A program made the position numbers and the translations under genes. Of a DNA stretch of 64,000 nucleotides, positions 1-8,171 are shown one piece after another (within the stretch, counting starts at the first letter, position 1; each line of letters begins with the position of its first letter). The stretch is from Actinomycetospora sp. NBRC 106378 (GTDB lineage Bacteria > Actinomycetota > Actinomycetes > Mycobacteriales > Pseudonocardiaceae). The stretch is taken from positions 48,671 to 112,670 of the forward strand of contig NZ_BSTT01000019.1 in the NCBI RefSeq assembly GCF_030269685.1. The letters run 5' to 3'. The notes beneath the pieces are model-generated. The model was not told the DNA's origin, searched no databases, and saw nothing but the letters and a program-made list of their open reading frames with translations.

Positions 1-385
1 GCTGCCGCTGTCCGACCGCGCGTTCGGCACCCTGTCCTCGGGGGAGCGCCAGCGGACCCTGCTCGCGCGGGCACTCATGACCGACCCGGAGCTGCTGCTG
101 CTCGACGAGCCCGCCTCCGGGCTCGACCTCGGCGGCCGGGAGGACCTGGTCGCGGGCCTCACCGCGCTCGCCGCCGACCCGGACGGCCCGACGATGGTGA
201 TGGTCACCCACCACGTGGAGGAGATCCCGCCGGGCTTCACGCACGGGATGCTGCTGCGCGAGGGTGGGATCGTCGCGCAGGGCCTGCTCGACGACGTGAT
301 GACCTCGGAGAACCTGTCGGCCGCCTTCGACCAGCCGCTCGAGCTGCTGAGCCGTCGCGGCCGCTTCACCGCGTACCGGCGCTAG
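1..385 (+). CDS. ABC transporter ATP-binding protein, C-terminal part (5' end outside window)
   Basis: The frame is open from base 2 and ends at TAG 383-385, so the gene starts upstream of the window. It encodes the second half of an ABC nucleotide-binding domain. Visible are the signature LSSGERQR (about bases 38-61), Walker B LLLLDEP with the catalytic Glu, a D-loop SGLD, and the switch His in VTHHVEEI. A short C-terminal tail follows. The cytoplasmic ATPase would power a transporter whose permease is not in view, so the substrate cannot be named. The next gene starts 33 bases downstream behind its own ribosome-binding site. There is no sign of decay. Confidence 0.9.
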   Translation, partial: LPLSDRAFGTLSSGERQRTLLARALMTDPELLLLDEPASGLDLGGREDLVAGLTALAADPDGPTMVMVTHHVEEIPPGFTHGMLLREGGIVAQGLLDDVMTSENLSAAFDQPLELLSRRGRFTAYRR

Positions 386-417
386 GGTCGCCGCGACCAA
401 CCCTCAAAGGAGCAGCT

Positions 418-1197
418 GTGACGGAGTTCGTGCGCCTCGAGGTCGAGGGCGGCATCGGCACCATCCGCCTGGACCGTCCGCCGATGAACGCGGTGAACCG
501 TCAGGTCAACATCGAGCTGGCCACCACGGCCAAGGAGGCGGCCGACCGCGACGACGTACGCGCGGTCGTCGTCTACGGCGGGGAGAAGACCCTCGCGGCC
601 GGGGCCGACGTCAAGGAGATGGCCGACCTCACCTACGCCCAGATGGCTGCGCGGTCCCGCGAGCTCTCGCACGGCTTCGGTGCGGTCTCGGAGATCCCGA
701 AGCCGACGGTGTGCGCGCTGACCGGCTACGCGCTCGGCGGCGGGTTCGAGATCGCCCTGTCCTGCGACCGCCGGATCGCCGGCGACAACGCGACGGTCGG
801 CCTCCCCGAGATCCTGCTCGGCATCATCCCGGGCGGCGGTGGCACGCAGCGCCTCGCCCGCCTGATCGGGCCGGCCAAGGCCAAGGACCTGATCTTCTCC
901 GGCCGCTTCGTCAAGATGCCCGAGGCGCTGGAGCTGGGGATCGTCGACGAGGTCGTCGCGCCGGACGAGGTCTACACCCGGGCCCGCGCCTGGGCCGAGC
1001 AGTTCGCCAACGGCCCGACCCGCGCGCTCGCCGCCGCCAAGAACGCGATCGACCGCGGCCTCGGCATGGACCTGCGCGACGGCCTGGACTTCGAGTCCGA
1101 GGTGTTCGCCGCGCTGTTCGGCACCGAGGACCAGGTCATCGGCATGCGCAGCTTCGTCGAGAACGGGCCCGGCAAGGCCCAGTTCCTGGGCCGGTGA
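418..1197 (+). CDS. Enoyl-CoA hydratase (crotonase family)
   Basis: This 259-residue protein has the normal length for a crotonase-fold hydratase. The oxyanion-hole motif AAGADVKEM and the block GYALGGGFEIALSCD are present, followed by LPEILLGIIPGGGGTQRL. Both catalytic glutamates of hydratases (in GGGFE and in LPE) are kept, which favours true 2-enoyl-CoA hydration in fatty-acid beta-oxidation over an isomerase or a hydrolase. The GTG start at 418 follows AAAGGAG at 404-410. The methyltransferase gene downstream overlaps its stop (GTGA), so the two are probably co-translated. Which acyl chain it prefers cannot be read from sequence. Confidence 0.92.
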   Translation: MTEFVRLEVEGGIGTIRLDRPPMNAVNRQVNIELATTAKEAADRDDVRAVVVYGGEKTLAAGADVKEMADLTYAQMAARSRELSHGFGAVSEIPKPTVCALTGYALGGGFEIALSCDRRIAGDNATVGLPEILLGIIPGGGGTQRLARLIGPAKAKDLIFSGRFVKMPEALELGIVDEVVAPDEVYTRARAWAEQFANGPTRALAAAKNAIDRGLGMDLRDGLDFESEVFAALFGTEDQVIGMRSFVENGPGKAQFLGR

Positions 1198-2180
1198 GCG
1201 TGGCTGCCTCGAACGGTCCAGCTCCGCTGCGCTCCGTGTCCCCCACCCAGGCGGAGGTCGACGCGGCCTTCGACGACCCCAAGCTCGCCAACGTCCTCTA
1301 CCACGACTGGGAGGCGGGGACGTACGACGAGAAGTGGTCGATCTCGTACGACGAGCGCTGCATCTCGTTCGCCCTCGGGCGCTTCCGGGCCGTCGCCGGG
1401 GACGTCGGGCCCTTCGAGCACGCCCTCGAGATCGGGTCGGGCACCGGGTTCTTCCTGCTCAACCTCATGCAGGGCGGCGTCGCGAAGAAGGGGACGGTCA
1501 CCGACCTGTCCCCGGGCATGGTCGAGGTGGCCGTGCGCAACGCCGAGGGTCTCGGGCTCGACGTGGACGGCAAGGTCGCCGACGCCGAGACGATCCCGAT
1601 GCCGGACGCGTCGGTCGACCTCGTCGTCGGGCACGCGGTGCTGCACCACATCCCCGACCTCGACCGGGCGATCCGCGAGATCCTCCGCGTCCTCAAGCCG
1701 GGCGGGCGGTTCGTGTTCGCGGGGGAGCCGACGCGGATCGGCGACCTCTACGCCCGCAAGCTCGGCCAGGCCACGTGGTGGGCGACGACGAACCTGACGA
1801 AGCTCGGCCCGCTGCGGGGCTGGCGGCGGCCGCAGGCGGAGCTCGACGAGTCGTCGCGCGCGGCGGCGCTGGAGGCCGTCGTCGACCAGCACGTGTTCGA
1901 CCCGGAGCGGCTGGAGCGGTTCGCGCTCGGCGCCGGGGCGGTCGACGTGCGGTGCGTGACCGAGGAGTTCGCGGCCGCGCTGTTCGGCTGGCCGGTGCGG
2001 ACCTTCGAGGCCGCCGTGCCGCCGGAGAAGCTCGGGTTCCCGTGGGCGATGTTCGCCTACCGGTCCTGGCAGCGGCTCTCGTGGCTCGACGAGCACGTCC
2101 TCTCGCGGGTCGTCCCGCGCGGGCTGTTCTACAACGCGCTGGTCACCGGGGTGAAGCCGGCGGGTCCGGTCGAGCTGTAG
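1194..2180 (+). CDS. Class I SAM-dependent methyltransferase
   Basis: A 328-residue protein starting GTG at 1194, overlapping the stop of the hydratase gene; GTG 1200 is an alternative start. The Rossmann SAM-binding motif HALEIGSGTGFFLLNL lies near residue 80, followed by the acidic motif TDLSPGMVEVA, then DAETIPMPDASVDLVVGHAVLHHIPD and a motif VLKPGGRFVFAG. These mark a Methyltransf_11-type enzyme with a C-terminal extension of about 150 residues. The substrate is unknown. The N-terminal tail around residues 8-17 is encoded by a copy of a short dispersed repeat (bases 1215-1244). Translational coupling to the hydratase suggests a shared, perhaps lipid-related, role (inference). Confidence 0.85.
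   Translation: MSVAASNGPAPLRSVSPTQAEVDAAFDDPKLANVLYHDWEAGTYDEKWSISYDERCISFALGRFRAVAGDVGPFEHALEIGSGTGFFLLNLMQGGVAKKGTVTDLSPGMVEVAVRNAEGLGLDVDGKVADAETIPMPDASVDLVVGHAVLHHIPDLDRAIREILRVLKPGGRFVFAGEPTRIGDLYARKLGQATWWATTNLTKLGPLRGWRRPQAELDESSRAAALEAVVDQHVFDPERLERFALGAGAVDVRCVTEEFAAALFGWPVRTFEAAVPPEKLGFPWAMFAYRSWQRLSWLDEHVLSRVVPRGLFYNALVTGVKPAGPVEL
1215..1244. repeat. Dispersed short repeat, family C, start of the methyltransferase gene
   Basis: GTCCAGCTCCGCTGCGCTCC then GTGTCCC. It encodes residues 8-17 of the methyltransferase N-terminus. Compare 6909-6938, 27334-27362 and 59413-59440. Confidence 0.6.
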
Positions 2181-3365
2181 GTGTTCGCCTTCTCGGTTCC
2201 CGACGTCGGGTTCCTGACGTCGGGTGCCGGGCGCGCGGCCCTCGCCGCGTTCGTCCCGGGCGGGGACCCGCTGCGCGACGTCGCCGCGGCCCGGCGGCTC
2301 GTGGGGGAGGAGCACGCGGCGGCGCTGCTGGAGACGGCGTTGCTGCGCGCGCGGGCCGTGGGCCGGTTCCCCGACGCCTGGTTGTGGACGGCCGACGCGC
2401 TCGAGCAGGCCACCGCCGTCCCGGTCGCGGAGCACCGGGCGCGCCGTCTGGCGGCCGTGGCGGCGGACCGGGTCGTGCACGACGTGACCTGCTCGGTGGG
2501 CGTCGAGGTCGCCACCCTGTCGGCCGTGCTGGACCGCGTCGTCGGGTCGGACCTCGACCCGGTGCGCCTGGCGATGGCCCGCGCGAACGTGCCGGACGCG
2601 TGGCTCGTGCGCGCCGACGCCACCGTGCCCGTGACCCGGGGGTCGGTCGTGGTCGCGGACCCGGCACGCCGCACGGCGAGCGGCCGCCGCGTGCGCCGGC
2701 CCGACGAGATGTCTCCGCCGTTGGGGTCGCTCCCCGGCCCCGACCTCGTCGTGTCCACCGCGCCCGGCCTGGACTTCGGGCTCGTCCCGTGGGCACGCGA
2801 GGTGGAGCTCGTGTCGTTGGACGGCCGCGTCCGGGAGGCGGCGCTGTGGTCCGCGGGCCTCGTTCCCGACGACGGGCCGCGTCGCCGGGCCACGGTGCTG
2901 CGCTCCTCCGGCTCCGGCTTCGAGGTGACCGACCTCGACGACGACACCTGCCCGGTGACGCCGGTGGACGAGTGGCTCGTCGACCCCGACGGCGCCGTGG
3001 TGCGGGCGGGCCTGGTCCGCCAGTACGCCGCCCGGCACGGCCTCGCCCAGCTCGACCCGCACCTGGCCTACCTGACCGGCCCCCACCCTCCGTCGGGGCG
3101 GGCCTTTCGCGTGCTGGAGGAGGGGCCGTTCAGCGAGAAGGCGCTGCGGCAGACGCTGCGCCGCCGCGCGGTGGGCCGGGTGGAGATCCTCGTGCGCGGC
3201 CTCGACGTCGAGCCGGACCGCCTCCGACCCCGGCTGAAGCTCGCCGGACCGGAGGCGGCGACGGTGGTGCTCGCGCGCGTCGGGCGTGGGGCGCGGGCGT
3301 ACGTGTGCGAGGCGGTCACCGGGGCTCCGCGTCCGGTCCGCCCCGCGGTGCCCGATCCGGCGTGA
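2181..3365 (+). CDS. Methyltransferase-like protein with THUMP-like C-terminal domain
   Basis: A 394-residue protein whose GTG start directly abuts the stop of the preceding gene. The N-terminal half is a predominantly helical region leading into a Rossmann core: VHDVTCSVGVEVATLSAVL, then GSDLDPVRLAMARAN, then ADATVPV, and VVVADPARRTASGRR, which resembles a catalytic DPxR motif. The C-terminal third contains PVDEWLVDPDGAVVRAGLV and ILVRGLDVEPDRLRPRLKL, as in actinobacterial proteins annotated as THUMP-like methyltransferases. An RNA target is plausible from the fold, but no substrate is established. It probably forms one transcription unit with the two genes upstream. Confidence 0.8.
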   Translation: MFAFSVPDVGFLTSGAGRAALAAFVPGGDPLRDVAAARRLVGEEHAAALLETALLRARAVGRFPDAWLWTADALEQATAVPVAEHRARRLAAVAADRVVHDVTCSVGVEVATLSAVLDRVVGSDLDPVRLAMARANVPDAWLVRADATVPVTRGSVVVADPARRTASGRRVRRPDEMSPPLGSLPGPDLVVSTAPGLDFGLVPWAREVELVSLDGRVREAALWSAGLVPDDGPRRRATVLRSSGSGFEVTDLDDDTCPVTPVDEWLVDPDGAVVRAGLVRQYAARHGLAQLDPHLAYLTGPHPPSGRAFRVLEEGPFSEKALRQTLRRRAVGRVEILVRGLDVEPDRLRPRLKLAGPEAATVVLARVGRGARAYVCEAVTGAPRPVRPAVPDPA

Positions 3366-3470
3366 GGCGACCGTCAGGTTTCCTTCCATTGGATGGGAAG
3401 GGGCTGGTCGAGCTCCGGGCGGCGCTGGTGAGACTCACGTCACCATCCATCCCGAGCGCAGGGACCGCCG

Positions 3471-5114
3471 ATGACCGTCTCCGCCGACGCGCCGACCCGG
3501 GCCGCCGTCCACACGCCGCACCTCACCACCGGCACCCGCGTGGCGACCACCGTCGCGGTGCTCGTCGCGCAGGTCGGGCTCGCGATCCCGGCCGTGCTCA
3601 ACGGGCTCTTCCAGCAGGACCTGCACACCACCTCGTCGCAACTGACCTGGATCTCCGACGCCTTCCTCGTGCCGGTGACCCTGCTCGAGCTGACCTTCGG
3701 GGTGCTCGGCGACCTGTTCGGTCGCAAGCGGCTGCTCGTCGGCGGCAGCGTGCTGCTGGCGCTCGGCGAGTTCCTGAGCGTGCTGACGCCCGAGGGCGGC
3801 ACCGCGGCCATCGCCACCCTGTGGACCGGTCAGGCCCTCGCCGGCATCGGGGCCGCGGTGCTGTTCCCGACGACGCTCGCGATGGTCGCCGCGGGCACCC
3901 ACGACGTCCGCAGCCGCGCGAAGGGCATCGCGATCTGGGCGGCGGGCCTGTCCTCGGGCGGGTTCGTCTCCCCGCTGCTCGGCGGGCTGGTGACCAGGCT
4001 CCCGTGGGGGGCGTCCCCCGAGGCGTCCTGGCGGTGGGCCTTCGTCGCCGTCGGGGTCCTCGCCGTGGCCAGCGCGGTGATCGGCACGGCCGCGCAGAAC
4101 TCCTCCTCGCCCGCGGGTCGTTCACTGGACTGGGGCGGCCAGGCGACGATCGCGATCGCCCTGTTCGCGCTGCTCTTCGCCGTCATCCAGGGGTCGACCA
4201 CGGGTTTCTCCGACCCCACGATCGTCGGCGGCTTCGTGGTCGCCGCGGTGTTCCTCGTGCTGTTCGTGCTCGCCGAACGCCGGTCGCCCGCTCCGCTGCT
4301 GCGCCTCGACCTGTTCACCACCCGGGCGTTCTCGGTGAACTCCGTGGTGACCGTGCTCGGGATGTTCGCCTTCCTCGGCACCGCCTACGCGACGAGCATC
4401 CGGCTGTCCGCGGTGCAGGACCTCAGCCCGCTCCAGACCGCCGTGGCGTTCGTCCTGCTGCAGGGCTTCGCGCTCGTCCTCATGCCCCTGACGGCGCGGA
4501 TGATCGACCGGTTCGACCCGCGGCTGGCGCTCGGCGGCGGGTTCGCGCTGATCGGGGTCGGGGACGTCTGGATGTCGCTCCTGCCGGTCTCCGACCTGTC
4601 CCTGCTCCCGGTCGTCGCCCCGCTCGCCCTGTGCGGGATCGGGTTCGCGTTCGCGCTCTCCGGGGTGACGGCGGTGGCGGTCAACACGGTGCCGACCCAC
4701 CTCGGCGGGATGGCCTCCGGCACGACGAGCCAGCTGCGCGACTTCGGGTTCACCCTCGGCCCCGCCATCATCGGGGCGATCGCGCTCTCCCGGGCGGCCT
4801 CGGTGATCGCGGCCGGCCGGCAGGCGGACCCGGCCCTGGAGGCCGAGGTCGAGCGGTACACCGCGCAGGCACCGCCCGCGATCGCCGGGGCGATCGAGTC
4901 GGGTCCGCTCGGCCAGGTCAGCGTGCCGGGGCCCCTGCACACCCTCGCCTTCGACGCCCTCGGCGAGGCCTACGCGATCGGGTACGTGGTGTGCGGGGTC
5001 GCAGCGCTGGTCGCCGCCGTCCTCGCCGCGGTGGCGCTCGGCGGGACGTCGCAGCGCCCCAACATCACCGACGAGGAGGTGCCTCCGGCCGGTGAGCAGA
5101 AGAGGTCGCTCTAG
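3471..5114 (+). CDS. MFS transporter, DHA2 (14-TMS drug:H+ antiporter) type
   Basis: A 547-residue polytopic inner-membrane protein. The length and the spacing of hydrophobic segments fit the 14-helix DHA2 family (QacA/SmvA-like) rather than 12-helix carriers. The MFS motif between helices 2 and 3 appears as GDLFGRKRLLVGG (about residues 78-90), and helix 1 to 2 contains LTWISDAFLVPVTLLEL. Members export toxic compounds by proton antiport; no substrate is identifiable here. The ATG start at 3471 follows CGCAGGGACCGCCG, which has only a weak ribosome-binding site. Its end lies within a bidirectional hairpin shared with the convergent nucleoside hydrolase gene. Confidence 0.9.
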   Translation: MTVSADAPTRAAVHTPHLTTGTRVATTVAVLVAQVGLAIPAVLNGLFQQDLHTTSSQLTWISDAFLVPVTLLELTFGVLGDLFGRKRLLVGGSVLLALGEFLSVLTPEGGTAAIATLWTGQALAGIGAAVLFPTTLAMVAAGTHDVRSRAKGIAIWAAGLSSGGFVSPLLGGLVTRLPWGASPEASWRWAFVAVGVLAVASAVIGTAAQNSSSPAGRSLDWGGQATIAIALFALLFAVIQGSTTGFSDPTIVGGFVVAAVFLVLFVLAERRSPAPLLRLDLFTTRAFSVNSVVTVLGMFAFLGTAYATSIRLSAVQDLSPLQTAVAFVLLQGFALVLMPLTARMIDRFDPRLALGGGFALIGVGDVWMSLLPVSDLSLLPVVAPLALCGIGFAFALSGVTAVAVNTVPTHLGGMASGTTSQLRDFGFTLGPAIIGAIALSRAASVIAAGRQADPALEAEVERYTAQAPPAIAGAIESGPLGQVSVPGPLHTLAFDALGEAYAIGYVVCGVAALVAAVLAAVALGGTSQRPNITDEEVPPAGEQKRSL

Positions 5115-5132
5115 CGACCCTTTCTGCTCACC
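5091..5132. terminator. Bidirectional hairpin between convergent genes
   Basis: GGTGAGCAGAA at 5091-5101 pairs with TTCTGCTCACC at 5122-5132. An inner stem GGTCGCT/AGCGACC flanks the stop codon CTAG. The hairpin covers the last codons of both convergent genes, with no extra intergenic DNA spent, and could terminate transcription from both sides. No U-tract is seen, which is usual in high-GC actinobacteria. Confidence 0.75.
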
Positions 5133-6075
5133 CGCGCGGAGCGCCCAACCGGCGCCGCAGCTCCGCCCGCACGAACGTCGCGTCCGCGTCCAGGGCCACG
5201 TCGACGGGGCGCCCGAGGACGACCGCCTCGGCACCGCGCATGTCCCCGATCGTCGCGCCCCGTCCGGGACCGGACGAGGTGTCGACGTCGACCGGCATCG
5301 ACATCGTCCGCACCGACCCGGGCGCGATCGCCTCGAGCACCGCCACGGCGTCGTGCACCGGGATCGCGGGCGTGCCGAAGCGGGCGGAGTAGGCGGCCAG
5401 GTACGCCTCGCGGGTCGAGGACAGGGCGGCGCCGATGGGGGAGGCCTGCGCGAGGTCGTCGAGCCAGGCGTCGGAGAGTGTGATCCGCATCGTGAGGTCG
5501 AGCGGGACGAGCGTCGTCGGGACCACCGAGCCGGCCAGCACCCGCCGCGCCGCCTCCGGGTCGCCCCACACGTTGAACTCCGCGGCCGCCGTGACGTTGC
5601 CGCCGAACGCGATCGATCCGCCCATGAGCACGAACCGGCCGATCCGCTCCTCCAGGTCCGGGCGGGCGGAGAGCAGCGTCGCGACGTTCGTGTACGGCCC
5701 GATCGCGGCGATCGTCACGGGCTCGGTCGCCTGCTCGAGCACCGACGCCATGAGCGCCACCGCCCGCAGCGGGGACTCGTCGACCGGCGGGCCGAAGTCC
5801 CCGGACCGGCCGCCGAGCCCGTCGTCGCCGTGGACGTCGTCGGAGCGGCGGTCGAGCAGGTGCACCAGCGGCCGGTCCGCGCCGCGGCCCACGGGCACGT
5901 CCGGGCGCCCGAACGTGCCGAGCAGGCGGCGGGCGTTCTCGGTGGTCTGCTCGACGGGCACGTTGCCGTGCACGGTGGTCACGGCGAGCAGGTCGACCTC
6001 GGGGGCGAGGCAGGCGACGGCGAGAGCGAACGCGTCGTCGACGCCGGGGTCGGTGTCGATGATCAGCGGGGTCAT
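5128..6075 (-). CDS. Inosine/uridine-type nucleoside hydrolase
   Basis: A 315-residue protein. It begins MTPLIIDTDPGVDDAFAL, which contains the family's N-terminal DTDPGxDD calcium-binding motif. Further family features are TVHGNVPVEQTTENARRLL, IGPYTNVATLL, LMGGSIAFGGNVTAAAEFNVWGDPEAA and HDAVAVLEA. The enzyme cleaves the N-glycosidic bond of nucleosides to ribose plus base in the cytosol. Its ATG overlaps the stop of the upstream ribokinase gene (ATGA), a pairing that suits nucleoside salvage: the hydrolase releases ribose and the kinase captures it. Base preference cannot be predicted. Confidence 0.92.
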   Translation of the reverse strand: MTPLIIDTDPGVDDAFALAVACLAPEVDLLAVTTVHGNVPVEQTTENARRLLGTFGRPDVPVGRGADRPLVHLLDRRSDDVHGDDGLGGRSGDFGPPVDESPLRAVALMASVLEQATEPVTIAAIGPYTNVATLLSARPDLEERIGRFVLMGGSIAFGGNVTAAAEFNVWGDPEAARRVLAGSVVPTTLVPLDLTMRITLSDAWLDDLAQASPIGAALSSTREAYLAAYSARFGTPAIPVHDAVAVLEAIAPGSVRTMSMPVDVDTSSGPGRGATIGDMRGAEAVVLGRPVDVALDADATFVRAELRRRLGAPRG

Positions 6076-6950
6076 GCGTGGGCCTCCAGGAAGGCGTGGA
6101 GCTCGTCGAGCGTGGGGAGCGCGGGCTGGGCGCCCGCACGGGTGGCGGTCAGGGCGCCGACCGCGCAGGCCCGCGTCAGCGCCTCGTCGTCGGGAAGCCC
6201 CTCGACGAGGGACAACGCGAGGGCCGCGGTGAAGGCGTCGCCGGCAGCGGTGCCGTCGACCGCGTCGACGACCGGGGGTTCGGCGGAGGCCACCTCCCGG
6301 CCGCGCCGGTACAGCGTGGCCCCCGATGCCCCGTGGGTCACGACGACGGCGGCGAGCGCGTCGAGGTCCGCGGTGCGGCCGAGGATCGCGTGCTCGTCGT
6401 CGTTGACACTCAGCAGGTCCACGGTGCGCAGCACGGCCTCGTCGACGGCGCGAGCGGGGGCGGCGTTGAGGACGGTGAAGCCAGGCGCGGCCATCGCCGC
6501 GGCGACGGCCTCGTCGGGGACCTCGAGGACGGTGAGGACGAGGTCGGCAGCGAGGTCGTCCGTCGTCACGAACCCGTTCGCGCCGGTGTCGATGACGATC
6601 GTGGTGTCGCCGTGGTCGTCGACCTGGATCATCGCGGTGCCGGTCGGGGCGTCCTCCACGCTCGTCACCGCTGCGAGGTCCACGCCTTCGGAGCGCAGCA
6701 GCGCCAGGGCCTCGTCGGCGAGCGGGTCGGAGCCCACGGCGCCGACCAGCCGCACCGTCGCGCCGAGCCGCGCGCACGCGAGCGCCTGGTTGGCGCCCTT
6801 GCCGCCGGGGTGACGGGTGACGCCGCGGCTGGTCAGGGTCTCGCCGGGGGAGGGCAGGCGTTCCAGTCGCGCGACCAGGTCGAGGTTCACGCTGCCGACG
6901 ACCACCACGTCGAGCTCCGCTGCGCTTCGTCTCCCGGTCCCCGAGGTCAC
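6072..6950 (-). CDS. rbsK: Ribokinase (PfkB family sugar kinase)
   Basis: A 292-residue protein using GTG at 6950; a longer reading frame exists but would run into the divergent gene at 6980. Early motifs are VVGSVNLDLVARLERLPSPGETL and HPGGKGANQALACARLG, the ribokinase N-terminal signature. The C-terminal PfkB signature is DTAAG-like, VDAVDGTAAGDAFTAALALSL, with the catalytic Asp in the GTAAGDAF loop. It phosphorylates ribose with ATP. It is translationally coupled to the nucleoside hydrolase. The first residues (GRRSAAELD) are encoded by a copy of a dispersed short repeat, so the N-terminus may have been extended by it. Confidence 0.87.
   Translation of the reverse strand: MTSGTGRRSAAELDVVVVGSVNLDLVARLERLPSPGETLTSRGVTRHPGGKGANQALACARLGATVRLVGAVGSDPLADEALALLRSEGVDLAAVTSVEDAPTGTAMIQVDDHGDTTIVIDTGANGFVTTDDLAADLVLTVLEVPDEAVAAAMAAPGFTVLNAAPARAVDEAVLRTVDLLSVNDDEHAILGRTADLDALAAVVVTHGASGATLYRRGREVASAEPPVVDAVDGTAAGDAFTAALALSLVEGLPDDEALTRACAVGALTATRAGAQPALPTLDELHAFLEAHA
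6909..6938. repeat. Dispersed short repeat, family C, start of the ribokinase gene
   Basis: GTCGAGCTCCGCTGCGCTTC then GTCTCCC, read on the minus strand as GRRSAAELD at the ribokinase N-terminus. It is the closest copy to the 1215-1244 element. Confidence 0.65.
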
Positions 6951-6979
6951 CGGCCCATCCTCGCCGTACCCTCTCGCGG

Positions 6980-7693
6980 GTGAGCAGTTGGGCGACCCGG
7001 AAGGATCCGGACCAGGCGCGGCTCGTGTCACTGGCGTCGCTGCGCTGGATCGTGCGACACCGGGCGTGGACGCCGTGGTACCTCGTGCGCTACTGGCGGA
7101 TCCTGAAGGTCCGCCGGAAGCAGCCGCACATCGTGCTCAAGGGCATGGTGTTCCTCGGCAAGGACGTGTCGCTGGAGTGCCGGCCGGGGCTCGGTCGCCT
7201 GGAGATCGGGCGGTTCACGCACATCGGCGACCGCACCAAGGTCCGGTGCCACGAGGGCTCGCTGCGCATCGGCGACAAGGCCGTGTTCGGGGCGGACAAC
7301 ACGATCAACGCCTACCTCGACGTCGAGTTCGGCGACGCCACGCTGCTCGCCGACTGGATCTACGTCTGCGACTTCGACCACCGCTACGAGGACATCCATC
7401 GCCCGATCAAGGACCAGGGCATCGTCAAGACCCCGGTCCGCGTCGGCCCGGAGACCTGGGTCGGCACGAAGGTGACGATCCTGCGCGGCACCACGGTCGG
7501 CCGTGGGTGCGTGCTCGGCGCGCACGCCGTGGTGAAGGGGATCGTGCCCGACTACTCGGTGGCGGTCGGGGCACCCGCGCGGATCGTCCGGGACCGGGTC
7601 GCCGACTACGAGGCGGCCGCCGCCGAGCGTGCCGCGCTCGCCGACATCGCCCGCAAGACGGCGAAGGCCGCCGCGGAGGCCGCTCGGGACTGA
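6980..7693 (+). CDS. Hexapeptide-repeat (LbH) acyltransferase
   Basis: A 237-residue protein, GTG start at 6980, 29 bases from the divergent ribokinase start. From about residue 60 onward it shows hexapeptide-type repeats (LEIGRFTHIGDRTKVRC, LRIGDKAVFGADNTI, VRVGPETWVGTKVTI, TTVGRGCVLGAHAVV) ending in VAVGAPARIVRDR, the usual C-terminus of left-handed beta-helix O-acetyltransferases. The HRYEDIHRPIKDQG loop is likewise typical of sugar O-acetyltransferases. A basic N-terminal segment (about residues 20-45) may attach it to the membrane. The acceptor is unknown; a cell-envelope glycan or glycolipid is the likely class. Confidence 0.85.
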   Translation: MSSWATRKDPDQARLVSLASLRWIVRHRAWTPWYLVRYWRILKVRRKQPHIVLKGMVFLGKDVSLECRPGLGRLEIGRFTHIGDRTKVRCHEGSLRIGDKAVFGADNTINAYLDVEFGDATLLADWIYVCDFDHRYEDIHRPIKDQGIVKTPVRVGPETWVGTKVTILRGTTVGRGCVLGAHAVVKGIVPDYSVAVGAPARIVRDRVADYEAAAAERAALADIARKTAKAAAEAARD

Positions 7694-7698
7694 TCACA

Positions 7699-8124
7699 TC
7701 AGTCACCTGACGTCAACGTCTCGCGAACGCGGTCGAGGATCTCCTCGAGCATGGCGGCCTGGGCCGCAGTGAGGCCGAGGGCTGACGGCGCATTGAACTC
7801 GCGGACCGCCGGCCAGGCGCGGTCGAGGGTCTCCCGGCCGTCCGTCGTGAGCCCGAGGGTGGCCCGCCGACCCCGGCCGCCCGGACCGTGACGCTCGACG
7901 AGACCACGGTCGACCATGTCGGCGACCAGCACGCCGATGCTCTGCGGCCGCACCAGGACCACCCGGGCGAGCTTGGCCTGGGTGAGCTCGCGCTCGGCGA
8001 GGGCGTGCAGGACCCCGAACTGGGTCGGTGTCAGGTCCGTCGTGGCGAACACCTGGGCGAAGCGCAGACCGACCACGTGAGCGGTCCGCATGAGGTTCCA
8101 GACCGGCAGCGCATCGTCCGACAC
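7699..8124 (-). CDS. MarR family transcriptional regulator
   Basis: A 141-residue winged-helix regulator. The DNA-binding region reads LTPTQFGVLHALAERELTQAKLARVVLVRPQSIGVLVADMVDRGLVER, followed by the beta-wing RRATLGLTTDGRETL. It is divergent from the monooxygenase gene and the 47-bp gap contains a clear palindrome (8135-8150), so control of itself and of the monooxygenase/NmrA pair is the straightforward expectation. The ligand is unknown. GTG start at 8124. Confidence 0.9.
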   Translation of the reverse strand: MSDDALPVWNLMRTAHVVGLRFAQVFATTDLTPTQFGVLHALAERELTQAKLARVVLVRPQSIGVLVADMVDRGLVERHGPGGRGRRATLGLTTDGRETLDRAWPAVREFNAPSALGLTAAQAAMLEEILDRVRETLTSGD

Positions 8125-8134
8125 GTGTGTACGG

Positions 8135-8150
8135 TATCAGTTGACTGATA
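8135..8150. promoter_or_regulatory. Probable MarR operator between divergent genes
   Basis: TATCAGT-TG-ACTGATA is a perfect 7-2-7 inverted repeat in the short gap between the MarR gene and the monooxygenase gene. Its AT content stands out from the surrounding GC-rich DNA. Size, symmetry and location match MarR-family operators. It lies 10 bp upstream of the MarR start and 21 bp upstream of the monooxygenase ATG, where binding would block both promoters. Confidence 0.75.
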
Positions 8151-8171
8151 TCGACGGCAGGGAGGACGACG

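Noticed and set aside
3380..3460. Inverted CCTTCCAT/GGATGGGAAGG upstream of the MFS gene as an operator
   Set aside because: Imperfect symmetry and no adjacent regulator gene; not enough to support a site.
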